NCBI RefSeq assembly: GCF_007004135.1
Contig: NZ_VJMG01000008.1
Span: 62,001-126,000 of the forward strand
From: Affinirhizobium straminoryzae
GTDB lineage: Bacteria > Pseudomonadota > Alphaproteobacteria > Rhizobiales > Rhizobiaceae
Direction: 5' to 3'
DNA: 64,000 nt
Below the pieces are notes generated by a model. That model was not told the DNA's origin and did no database searches. It was given only the letters and a program-made list of their open reading frames with translations. Numbering within the stretch: position 1 is the stretch's first letter; the number at the start of each line of letters is the position of its first letter. The position numbers were made by a program, and so were the translations under genes. Shown piece by piece: positions 57,532 to 64,000 of the stretch.

Positions 57532-57735
57532 ATGGTTAAGAAATTCCTAATTGATGTGGCTTGGACTGTTGCCAAGCCTGTTGGCTCGCGCCTTGGTACC
57601 GCATTTGCTGCGTACCTGATCGCGAAAGGCGTCCCCCAGGACGCTGCCGACCAATTGCTTACTGCGCTTGGCGTCCTCGCTGGCCTTACGCTGGATGCAG
57701 CGTTGGCCTACGTCTCTAACCGCAAGCGGGTGTGA
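57532..57735 (+). CDS. Small membrane protein, holin-like (67 residues)
   Basis: A short basic start (MVKKFLIDVAW) is followed by two hydrophobic stretches (about residues 21-31 and 43-62: TAFAAYLIAKG, LLTALGVLAGLTLDAALAYV) separated by a polar turn, and a basic C-terminus SNRKRV. This is the size and charge pattern of a small class II holin. Together with the M15 peptidase it could form a holin/endolysin pair, but there is no homology evidence. The ATG follows GGAGG at seven bases. Confidence 0.6.
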   Translation: MVKKFLIDVAWTVAKPVGSRLGTAFAAYLIAKGVPQDAADQLLTALGVLAGLTLDAALAYVSNRKRV

Positions 57736-57736
57736 C

Positions 57737-58549
57737 GTGAGTATCTGGAGCGCTGTAGGCGCTATCGGATCGTCTTTGCTTGGCGGCATCTTCGGGTCCA
57801 AAAAGCAAAAGACTGAAAGCACCGTTGATTACGTCAAGATGGCGCAATCTGCGGAGGCGGCGGGGTTTAACCCGCTGACCGCGCTCCGCAACGGTGGCAG
57901 TGCTGGTTTCACCAGCACTGTTCAGCATCCCGGCTTGTCTGGGATGGCTGACGCGATCTCGCAGATCGGCGGCACCCTTGGTGCTGCTCTCGATGAGCAT
58001 TTCGACCCTATCGCGCAAAAGCGTAATCAGGTCGAAAGTGCGCTTCTCGATTACCAGCTTGAAAAGCTGCAATCCAAGGGCAAGAGCGGCCTTATGTTTG
58101 GGGATGTCCCCTCTAAGGCTGGCTCGTCGCTCGTGCGTAGTCCGGTCCCGCCGCTCTCGTCTACAGGCAAGGCGGCACCTCCCAAGGCAAAGAAAAACGC
58201 TCCGGGTGAAGGGACGATTGTCGGCGGCGACGATCCCAAGGCGTCTAGCTTGGGTTGGAGCGGCGAAAGATACGGCTGGTTTCATGCTCCATTTTTCCCG
58301 GATGCTGAAACCTTTGAGACTATCTACGGCGAGAGTGAAATAGGTTCTTCCCTGTATGGTGCAGGGAAGGTTATCGCTGATGGGTTGTATAGCGGATACC
58401 GCAACGTTGTTAGCGGCGCTCGGGATTTTGCTGACTACTGGAATCGGAAAACGAAAACTAAGCCTGATGCGGAATACGCTCGCGAATACATGAATAATAT
58501 TCGCGATTCTGTTCCTACGCTGGCAAAATCTCCGAAGACTAGCTGGTGA
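57737..58549 (+). CDS. Microvirus DNA pilot protein (VP2/gpH-like)
   Basis: The 270-residue protein starts with a GTG, one base after the previous stop. It has an N-terminal Gly-rich hydrophobic helix (AVGAIGSSLLGGIFG) and then the conserved pilot motif AEAAGFNPLTALRNGG (residues 39-54), seen in most gokushovirus-type VP2 proteins. Central helices (DPIAQKRNQVESALLDYQLEKLQ) and an Ala/Ser/Pro-rich linker follow. In phiX174 the equivalent protein forms the DNA delivery tube through the cell envelope. Confidence 0.88.
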   Translation: MSIWSAVGAIGSSLLGGIFGSKKQKTESTVDYVKMAQSAEAAGFNPLTALRNGGSAGFTSTVQHPGLSGMADAISQIGGTLGAALDEHFDPIAQKRNQVESALLDYQLEKLQSKGKSGLMFGDVPSKAGSSLVRSPVPPLSSTGKAAPPKAKKNAPGEGTIVGGDDPKASSLGWSGERYGWFHAPFFPDAETFETIYGESEIGSSLYGAGKVIADGLYSGYRNVVSGARDFADYWNRKTKTKPDAEYAREYMNNIRDSVPTLAKSPKTSW

Positions 58550-58568
58550 TTACATGAAGTAATCCAGC
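58542..58568 (+). other. Hairpin straddling the pilot-protein stop codon
   Basis: GCTGG and ATTAC pair with GTAAT and CCAGC around a five-base loop, with a two-base bulge. It could be an mRNA processing or attenuation element between pilot and capsid genes. Confidence 0.35.
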
Positions 58569-58662
58569 AACTCCGCCTAGGCAGATCGCTGCGATTAATA
58601 TTCGGATATACCAGATGAATATCCATGCAGCGAGGTTTATAGCCTTTTCAACTACGGGTGTC

Positions 58663-58770
58663 ATGATGTCCTCATCAAAACGTTGCTCGGCGTGTGAGCG
58701 CCGCGCGAAAGCAATCAAAAAGTTTATTGGTCGCGTGGTGCGACCTGTCAAGAGAAGGAAAGCGAAATGA
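58663..58770 (+). CDS. J-like DNA-packaging protein (35 residues, very basic)
   Basis: The frame MMSSSKRCSACERRAKAIKK continues to RVVRPVKRRKAK: 13 of 35 residues are Arg or Lys, with almost no acidic residue. It sits directly before the capsid gene, and its stop overlaps the capsid ATG (ATGA). Size (phiX174 J has 37 residues), charge and position all match the DNA-binding protein that packs ssDNA in microvirus capsids. An in-frame ATG at 58615 would extend it by 16 residues. There is no strong ribosome site. Confidence 0.65.
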   Translation: MMSSSKRCSACERRAKAIKKFIGRVVRPVKRRKAK

Positions 58771-60404
58771 ATGTAAGTGCTGCTGACATTAAGGCGCTCG
58801 CGCGCACGAAGACGACTCCGATTCCGGTGCAGCGGTCCACCCGTCAGGTGGATATCCGCGCCCTCACCTCTTTGCCTGCTGGCAAGATGGTTCCCATTGC
58901 GGCTTTCCCTCTCCTTCGCGAGGATCGACTGCGGTCGTCTCAGATGCGGATTTCTTTCGAACTGATGGAAACCGTCGAAATCCTGATGAACGCCGTCAAC
59001 GTTGCGGTGAAGGCGTATCTTGTGCCGAACGTTGCCTTCGAACGGTTTTCCGGCTTCGACGAACTGAACAGGGCCTATGAGGGTATCCCGAATCAGGAAG
59101 GCGGGCCGGTTACGCCCTACATCGAAACCATGGTTGCGGGCGCTTATGGGTCGATCCCGATCCATAAATATCTCGGCTTTCACGCCGCCCCCACCGACAA
59201 CATCAATACGGCCTATATCGAGGCGTATAACCAGATCTGGAATTTCCGGGCAAAGAATCGCTCGAAGGGTTTGGCTCTTCGCAGCAGGCTCCAGACTGAT
59301 CTGGCAACGGCGTTCTGGCAGCACGACAGCTTCCGGCACATTGTGCCCGATTTTGATCAGGCCGTTATCGATGGTCAGGTCGCGCTGAATGTTGTGAACT
59401 CGGCTCTTCCGGTGAAGGGTATCGGTATTCACAATTCCGATAACTCTCCCGGTGGCGCGACTGCTACCTACAAGCATAGCTTGGGAGATGCTTCTTGGAC
59501 CACGCCTTGGATGGGGTCTGAGATCGGTGTGAAGTCCCGCAATGACGGTGGTACGTGGCGTCCTGATGTTTTCGCCGAATTGCAGGCGAACGGGATTACC
59601 GTCTCCCTCTCCAACATCGAGCTGGCCCGGAAGACACAGGCGTTTGCGGAGCTGCGTAAGCAGTACGGCGGGCATGATAATTACATCATCGATCTGCTGA
59701 TGGATGGTATCACCATTCCTGAACAGCAGTGGCGGCAGCCTATCCTGCTCGCAGACAAGACGACCGTTTTCGGTGTCTCCAAGCGCTACGCGACGGATGG
59801 CGGCAATCTGACCGACAGCGTCGTGAGCGGCGCGACGTTCGTTGATCTCAATCTCGTGACGCCCGTTGTCCCCTGTGGCGGCGTGATCATGATTGTTGCG
59901 GAGATCACTCCCGAACAGCTGTTCGAGCGCCAGCGCGATACTTACCTGCACACGACAACTGTCTCGCAGTTGCCGCAATATCTTCGCGACACGCTCGACC
60001 CGGAAAAGGTCGATATCGTGAAGAATGGCGAGATGGATACCAGCCACGCGACCCCGAACGGTGCGTTCGGTTACGCGCCTCTGAACTGGGCTTGGTCCAA
60101 GTCCGTCCCCCAGGTCGGCGGGCGCTTCTTCCGTCCGGCTGCTGTCACGACTTTTGACGAGGATCGCCAGCGCATCTGGGCGGTTGAAACCGCGAACCCT
60201 ACCCTCGGCCCTGATTTTTATCTGTGCAATGGCATGCACACGAAGCCTTTCGTGGTGACGAATCAGGATATTGGTGAAAGTCTGGCTCGGGGCGTGATGA
60301 CAATCGACGGCCTGACTGTCTTCGGTGGCGCTCTTGTCGAGGCCAATGGAGATTACGCGGAGGTTCTTTCTGAAGCTCCTCAGACGCGTATCGTAAAGGC
60401 GTAA
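58767..60404 (+). CDS. Microvirus major capsid protein (VP1/F-like)
   Basis: The 545-residue protein is the viral jelly-roll capsid subunit. Typical landmarks are the N-terminal PIPVQRSTRQVDIRALTSLPAGKMVPIAAFPLLREDRL, AYIEAYNQIWNFRAKNR, the insertion-rich centre and QPILLADKTTVFGVSKRY, with PEQLFERQRDTYLHTTT near the end of the core. Length fits gokushovirus-type VP1. The ATG has AGAAGGAA upstream and overlaps the J-like stop. It is the last gene before the right att site. Confidence 0.93.
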   Translation: MNVSAADIKALARTKTTPIPVQRSTRQVDIRALTSLPAGKMVPIAAFPLLREDRLRSSQMRISFELMETVEILMNAVNVAVKAYLVPNVAFERFSGFDELNRAYEGIPNQEGGPVTPYIETMVAGAYGSIPIHKYLGFHAAPTDNINTAYIEAYNQIWNFRAKNRSKGLALRSRLQTDLATAFWQHDSFRHIVPDFDQAVIDGQVALNVVNSALPVKGIGIHNSDNSPGGATATYKHSLGDASWTTPWMGSEIGVKSRNDGGTWRPDVFAELQANGITVSLSNIELARKTQAFAELRKQYGGHDNYIIDLLMDGITIPEQQWRQPILLADKTTVFGVSKRYATDGGNLTDSVVSGATFVDLNLVTPVVPCGGVIMIVAEITPEQLFERQRDTYLHTTTVSQLPQYLRDTLDPEKVDIVKNGEMDTSHATPNGAFGYAPLNWAWSKSVPQVGGRFFRPAAVTTFDEDRQRIWAVETANPTLGPDFYLCNGMHTKPFVVTNQDIGESLARGVMTIDGLTVFGGALVEANGDYAEVLSEAPQTRIVKA

Positions 60405-60471
60405 TATTTCATATTGCGCAAAACATGGGTTTGCAGCATATTGGGTATACGATTTCTCTAATTCCTTGAAA

Positions 60472-60499
60472 TTGTTCCTCAATCTACCTTATCCTGCAT
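60472..60499 (+). other. Right dif-like attachment site (attR)
   Basis: XerC-type arm TTGTTCCTCAA, central hexamer TCTACC, XerD-type arm TTATCCTGCAT. It has the same centre and spacing as the left site, with differences in two XerC-arm and two XerD-arm positions. The chromosome resumes after it. Confidence 0.78.
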
Positions 60500-60581
60500 T
60501 TGTGTTGCAAGGGGGCAGATTCCATTTCCGAGTGCGACCAGCACCTCCTCTTGCGTTGATCGGCGGCGGTGTGCGGCGAAG

Positions 60582-60974
60582 TCAGATGGTGGGATGAAGC
60601 CGCGGTTCGCCCAGCTTGAACCAGGCCTTGGCGATCTTGCCATCGGCGACCTCGTAGAGACAAATGACCTCTACCTCACCCTTTCCCTCTGGAAAGTTGC
60701 GGGTGACGATTTCGTGGTCGATGACGAGATTGCCGAGGCTCGTGCGGCTCAGCAATCGCCCATGCAGATCCGGTTCAAGGAAGCGCGTGACATGGCGCGC
60801 CCGGATCGCATCAGCGCCCTTCGCCAGCAAGTGGTCGGGGAACGCGTAATAGAGGCAGTCCTCCGCCCACCAGCGCATGAAGGCGTCGATGTCGCGTGCA
60901 TTGTAGGCCTTGAGCTGTTCCTGCACCGGCCAGGCCGGATGATCGGAACTGACGGCTTCGCCCGGCAGGCTCAC
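60582..60974 (-). CDS. NTF2-like (SnoaL-type) protein
   Basis: A 130-residue protein with the NTF2-like fold pattern: EQLKAYNARDIDAFMRWWAEDCLYYAFPDHLLAKGADAIRARH, the typical SnoaL/NTF2 start, and VEVICLYEVADGKIAKAWFKLGEPRL at the end. Ligand unknown. The start is GTG at 60974 and overlaps the stop of the small membrane-protein gene (GTGA), which fixes the start by coupling. It is the first host gene after the provirus. Confidence 0.75.
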   Translation of the reverse strand: MSLPGEAVSSDHPAWPVQEQLKAYNARDIDAFMRWWAEDCLYYAFPDHLLAKGADAIRARHVTRFLEPDLHGRLLSRTSLGNLVIDHEIVTRNFPEGKGEVEVICLYEVADGKIAKAWFKLGEPRLHPTI

Positions 60975-61135
60975 GTCGGAAGGCCGCTTGATGGCGCGAT
61001 GAACTGGAAATAGGCCCAGACAAGCACGAGGCCAATCAGGATGGCTGCAGCGACCAGCGCCTTGCGCAGGCCCGGCGGCACCTGACGCGGCGGCTTCTGG
61101 GGCTTGGGGCGTTGGAACTTGATGACGTTGTTCAT
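60971..61135 (-). CDS. Small single-helix membrane protein, 54 residues
   Basis: The frame MNNVIKFQRPKPQKPPRQVPPG leads into RKALVAAAILIGLVLVWAYFQFI and ends SSGLPT. A basic Pro-rich cytoplasmic head, one membrane helix (about residues 25-45) and a short tail are visible. AGGACC lies before the ATG. The stop overlaps the NTF2-like start, so the genes are co-translated. Function unknown. Confidence 0.7.
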   Translation of the reverse strand: MNNVIKFQRPKPQKPPRQVPPGLRKALVAAAILIGLVLVWAYFQFIAPSSGLPT

Positions 61136-61508
61136 GACGGTCCTGACAGGCGCTGCACACCTGCATTCCCTATCCGATTTTACCCCTTCGTTCCAGAGAG
61201 ATGACAGCGGACCGGGCGCATGGATGCGACGCGCACAGGCAACCTCTCCGTGACTGCGCTGTCGCGCCTATTTTCCGCTTGGTACAACCGAATCTGTTGA
61301 CGGGACGGCGCGAAGCAGTGATGTGTGCCCCAGATGATTCAAGGGTGCCCCGTCCGGGGCGATGGCGCAGCAAGCCCGACCGGATGGATCGTTCGTCAGC
61401 CGCCTCTGGCCTGCCGGCAACTCTGCCGCGCAAGTCAGGCGCAAGGTGGCGCGCCTAATCTTGGCTCCAACCGCCGGGATGGACACGGCGCAGACAAGGG
61501 GCATGAAC
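61136..61508. other. 373-base stretch without a recognisable gene
   Basis: Frames are open on both strands but none shows a ribosome site together with a protein-like composition. It would hold the promoters of the small membrane-protein pair (leftwards) and of the 52-residue gene (rightwards). Confidence 0.5.
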
Positions 61509-61667
61509 ATGAACGAGTTGGATGGGCAGATGGAACTTCGGGACACGGCGATCGCACTCTTCCTGGAGGAAAACGATCTCGACCAGATCACCGATATTCT
61601 CGTGGCCGCGCTGGACGATGCGCTTCGGCTGATGGCCGAGGAAATCGCCCAGGACACGGTGCACTGA
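61509..61667 (+). CDS. Small hypothetical acidic protein, 52 residues
   Basis: The protein is acidic and helical (MNELDGQMELRDTAIALFLEEND... LVAALDDALRLMAEEIAQ), with no membrane segment. ATG at 61509 has AAGGGG seven bases upstream; an ATG two codons earlier is too close to that site. Function unknown; the length and Asp/Glu pattern suggest a small regulatory or toxin-neutralising type protein, but there is no evidence for that. Confidence 0.55.
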   Translation: MNELDGQMELRDTAIALFLEENDLDQITDILVAALDDALRLMAEEIAQDTVH

Positions 61668-61759
61668 CAACCTGCAGCACCCCGTCAGGCGTGACGGGCA
61701 ACGGTGATGGGGCACACTCTTTCGCCAGAAGCCGGGCAGTCTCGGTGAGGCGCTGTCGC

Positions 61760-61863
61760 TTAGAGCGAGTTTCGATCTGACTGAATCAGATATTCGCTCT
61801 AACCTTTTATTTTTGAAGCATAATCTTATCGATCCTCGTTTCGCTCCGGTCGGATTGTGCTTC
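61760..61863. repeat. Rhizobial palindromic intergenic element (RIME/ABC-like)
   Basis: Two nested dyads: TTAGAGCGA...TCGCTCTAA (61760-61802) with an inner GATCTGA/TCAGAT pair, followed by AAGCATAATC...GGATTGTGCTT (61816-61863). This two-palindrome layout matches mosaic intergenic repeats common in rhizobia. It lies right after the histidine-kinase stop codon and may help end transcription. Confidence 0.65.
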
Positions 61864-63253
61864 AGCCCGCCCTCTCCCGCATCAGGCGGATGACCACCCG
61901 CAATCCATCGCCGCGGCTTGCATCCTCAAGCGTCAGCGTGCCGCCATGCAGCCGGGCGATCTCCTCGACGATCGGCAGGCCAAGGCCGCTTCCCGGAAGC
62001 CCTGCGGAACTTGCGCGCTCGAACCTCTTCAGAACGTCGGCGCGCCTGTGCGGCGGAATGCCGGGACCGTTGTCCTCCACTTCGATGCAGACGGCTGCAT
62101 CGTCTTCCGACACGCGCACGGTCACCTCCGCGCCGCGCCCGGCGTAGAGGATGGCATTGGAAATCAGGTTTTTCAGCATTTCCGCGAGCAGCAGCGGTTC
62201 GCCCCGCAGCAGCACGGCGCCCTCCCCCTCGAAGCCGAGATCGATCCCGGCCTCCGCGGCAGAGGGAATGTGATCGGCTGTCAGAGATCGGGCAAACCCG
62301 GTGAGATCGACATCGGTCAGAGCGGAACCCTCCGCCCGTGCCGCAGCATCGATGCGCGCCATCATCAGAAGCTGCGCCAGCACCCGCTCGGCATGGGCGA
62401 CGGCCTCATCGGCGCGGGCGATCGCAGCGGCGAGATCGCCCGCTTCCTCGGCACGCGCGGCGAGCGCCAGCTGCGTGCGCACCACGGCCAGCGGGGTGCG
62501 CAGTTGATGGCTGGCATTGCCGGTGAAATGGCGCAACGCCTCCAGCGCCGAATTCAGCCGCACCATGAAGGAGTTGACCGTCTCGACCAGCCCTTCGACC
62601 TCGCTCGGTACGTGCTCGCCGATCGGATCGAGATCGTCCGGGCTGCGCTCGGCGATGGCGGAGCTCAGCCGGTAGAGCGGACGCAGCGACAGCGACACCG
62701 CGATCCAGACGATCAGCGCAGCACCGGACATCATCAGCGCGAGGCGCAGCGCCGAATGCAGCAGGATCGACCGCGTCAGCTGCCGGCGCGCCATGGTGGT
62801 TTCTGCAACCGTGACCGTAAAGGGCACCGAGGAAATGCCTGTGGACGCCGAGCGGGCAAGCGTCGCGACACGGATCGGCTCGCCCCGGAAGGTCGCGTCA
62901 TCGAAGGCCGTCGATTGCCCCTCGCGGCGCGGCAGGGTCGGCAGCGCCTGATAGCCGGTAATGAAGATGCCGGGGGGACCATCGACGCGATAGAACACGC
63001 GATCCTGTGCTGCAGACGTCAGCATTTCCAGCGCGACATAGGGAATGTCGACCTCGAGCGAGCCATCCTCCGCCACGACCACACGTTCAGCAATGGCGAG
63101 CGCGGAGCCGGCCAGCACGCGATCGGAGACCTCGTTGGCGGTCTGCCGCGCCTCGCGCCAGGTATCGGCCAGCGCCAGAGAGCCGAGGACGGCCGTGGCC
63201 GCCAGCAGCCAGGCGAGCAGCCGGCCGCGCAGCGAGCGGGTCACGTTTCTCAT
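61862..63253 (-). CDS. Sensor histidine kinase (TctE/QseC-like)
   Basis: A 463-residue two-component sensor. An N-terminal membrane helix, a periplasmic TctE-type sensor region (RVFYRVDGPPGIFITGYQALP, FRGEPIRVATLA) and a second membrane helix precede the HAMP segment. The H-box ASHQLRTPLAVVRTQLALAAR supplies the phosphorylated histidine. N-box NLISNAILYA, DNGPGIPP and GSGLGLPIVEEIARLHGG complete the ATPase domain. In the tricarboxylate systems TctE senses citrate-type acids; here the ligand is unknown. It follows the regulator gene by 24 bases. Confidence 0.92.
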   Translation of the reverse strand: MRNVTRSLRGRLLAWLLAATAVLGSLALADTWREARQTANEVSDRVLAGSALAIAERVVVAEDGSLEVDIPYVALEMLTSAAQDRVFYRVDGPPGIFITGYQALPTLPRREGQSTAFDDATFRGEPIRVATLARSASTGISSVPFTVTVAETTMARRQLTRSILLHSALRLALMMSGAALIVWIAVSLSLRPLYRLSSAIAERSPDDLDPIGEHVPSEVEGLVETVNSFMVRLNSALEALRHFTGNASHQLRTPLAVVRTQLALAARAEEAGDLAAAIARADEAVAHAERVLAQLLMMARIDAAARAEGSALTDVDLTGFARSLTADHIPSAAEAGIDLGFEGEGAVLLRGEPLLLAEMLKNLISNAILYAGRGAEVTVRVSEDDAAVCIEVEDNGPGIPPHRRADVLKRFERASSAGLPGSGLGLPIVEEIARLHGGTLTLEDASRGDGLRVVIRLMRERAG

Positions 63254-63277
63254 GTCACGTCTCTCATGCCACCCCCG

Positions 63278-63955
63278 TCACGCGGTTTCGGCAGCCGTAT
63301 CGAGATAATAGCCGATCCCGCGCGCCGTCTTGACCGTCAGCTGATGCGCTTGCAGCCGCCGTCTCAGCCGCGAGACATATTGCTCGATGGCATTGGGCGA
63401 CAGATCGGTATCGAAACCGGCGAGCGAGCCGATGATCGCCTCCTTGGACACCACCTTGCCGGCCCGCAGGAACAGCAGTTCCAGCAATGCCAGTTCCCGC
63501 GCAGGAATATCCACTGGACGGCCCTGCGCTGAAAAGCTGCGGGATGTCAGATCGAAGGCCAGACCGCCGAACTCGACGCGGGAGGAGCGCAGACCTGCCT
63601 GCCGCCGCAACAGCACGCGAATGCGCGCCTCCAGCTCGGAAATGTCGAAGGGCTTGGTCAGATAGTCATCGGCACCGAGATCCAGGCCACGCACCCGTTC
63701 CTCCGGCGCACCACGTGCGGTGAGGATCATCACCGCCGTCTGGTTCTGGCGGGCACGTAAGGAGCGTAGCACCTGCAAACCGTCCATCTCGGGAAGGTTG
63801 AGATCGAGGATGATCAGATCGAAGCGTTCGGCCGTCGCCACAGCCTCCGCCGAAAGGCCGTCGGCCACCACGTCCACCACGTAGCCGCTGCCGCGCAGAA
63901 TGGCCGAAAGCCCTTCGGCAAGTGCCTGATTGTCCTCCACCAGCAGAATGCGCAC
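63278..63955 (-). CDS. OmpR-family response regulator (TctD-like)
   Basis: A 225-residue regulator. The receiver domain begins MRILLVEDNQALAEGLSAIL; the phosphoacceptor is Asp51 (LIILDLNLPEMDG), the switch Thr is in MILTARG and the conserved Lys in YLTKPFD. The C-terminal winged helix includes LALLELLFLRAGKVVSKEAI and NAIEQYVSRLRRRLQ. The GTG at 63955 follows GGGAGG at five bases, better than the in-frame GTG at 63973. It is co-transcribed with the kinase gene. Confidence 0.93.
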   Translation of the reverse strand: MRILLVEDNQALAEGLSAILRGSGYVVDVVADGLSAEAVATAERFDLIILDLNLPEMDGLQVLRSLRARQNQTAVMILTARGAPEERVRGLDLGADDYLTKPFDISELEARIRVLLRRQAGLRSSRVEFGGLAFDLTSRSFSAQGRPVDIPARELALLELLFLRAGKVVSKEAIIGSLAGFDTDLSPNAIEQYVSRLRRRLQAHQLTVKTARGIGYYLDTAAETA

Positions 63956-64000
63956 GCAACCCTCCCTCTTCACCCACCAAGGATAGAGGCGCCACGCGAG

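Larger units (their letters stand above)
54629..60499 (+). mobile_element. Integrated microvirus (Microviridae-like ssDNA phage provirus)
   Basis: Everything from the left to the right dif-like site is foreign to the flanking housekeeping genes: lower GC content and a full microvirus gene set on one strand. The set comprises a HUH replication initiator, pilot protein, J-like basic protein and major capsid protein. The distance between crossover points is about 5.84 kb, a normal microvirus genome size. There is no integrase gene, so XerC/XerD of the host probably mediate insertion and excision, as described for gokushovirus proviruses of enterobacteria. All reading frames appear intact. No recognisable repressor is present. 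Confidence 0.9.

Noticed and set aside
58539..60482. A 647-residue open frame on the minus strand across the whole capsid gene
   Set aside because: It mirrors the capsid codons, has no ribosome site, no recognisable domain and an Arg/His-rich composition typical of antisense frames.
54600..60580. A phage integrase or repressor gene in the provirus
   Set aside because: No tyrosine or serine recombinase motif and no helix-turn-helix gene is readable in any frame of reasonable size; insertion is better explained by host XerCD.

Overview
The window is a stretch of a high-GC alphaproteobacterial chromosome, most likely from the Rhizobiaceae (Rhizobium/Agrobacterium group). This rests on the rhizobial set of housekeeping genes, the GAAC-N7-GAAC SOS box, a glnB-glnA pair behind a sigma-54 promoter, an invasion-associated locus B protein and a rhizobial-type palindromic intergenic repeat. 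No taxonomic search was possible, so the genus is open.

Layout of the host part. 1-1.9 kb: end of a BMP-type (nucleoside-like) ABC importer. 2-7.8 kb: UDP-GlcNAc synthesis (glmU, glmS), a DUF502 membrane protein and a secreted phytase-like esterase. 7.8-13.9 kb: recG facing away from sdhE-mfd. 13.9-19.7 kb: two EamA exporters, a DsbA-like oxidoreductase, a peptide-type binding protein, ialB and hspQ. 19.8-21.7 kb: glnA and glnB. 22-30.6 kb: nnr, a GNAT/DUF72 pair, uvrA and ssb sharing an SOS box, an HPP-CBS membrane protein and marC. 30.8-38.6 kb: gyrA, a cluster of three tiny membrane-protein genes on the minus strand, coaD, two cyclophilins, queA and tgt. 38.6-49.5 kb: small hypotheticals, an MFS and a J-domain protein, an FkbM methyltransferase and a GSCFA protein beside tRNA-Ser(UGA), a flippase, a VanZ-like protein, rlpA and a DacA-like protein with altered motifs. 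49.6-54.6 kb: tmk-holB-metG-tatD-MBL cluster. 60.6-64 kb: a small coupled gene pair, a mosaic repeat and a TctD/TctE-like two-component system.

The most interesting object is a complete, apparently intact microvirus (ssDNA, Microviridae-like) provirus at about 54.63-60.50 kb. It is roughly 5.84 kb between crossover points. It is bounded by two 28-bp dif-like sites that share the central hexamer TCTACC, and it carries no integrase, so integration by the host XerC/XerD recombinases is the obvious inference. Gene order is: a protein of unknown function, an M15 peptidase (endolysin candidate), a double-hairpin intergenic region, a HUH replication initiator, a basic protein, a perfect palindrome, a small holin-like membrane protein, the DNA pilot protein, a 35-residue Arg/Lys-rich J-like protein, and the major capsid protein.

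A second unusual signal lies between gyrA and coaD. Three tiny membrane-protein genes with good ribosome binding sites sit behind two copies of a 38-bp element made of four TGAA/TTCA half-sites spaced exactly 11 bp apart, which suggests a dedicated OmpR-type regulator.
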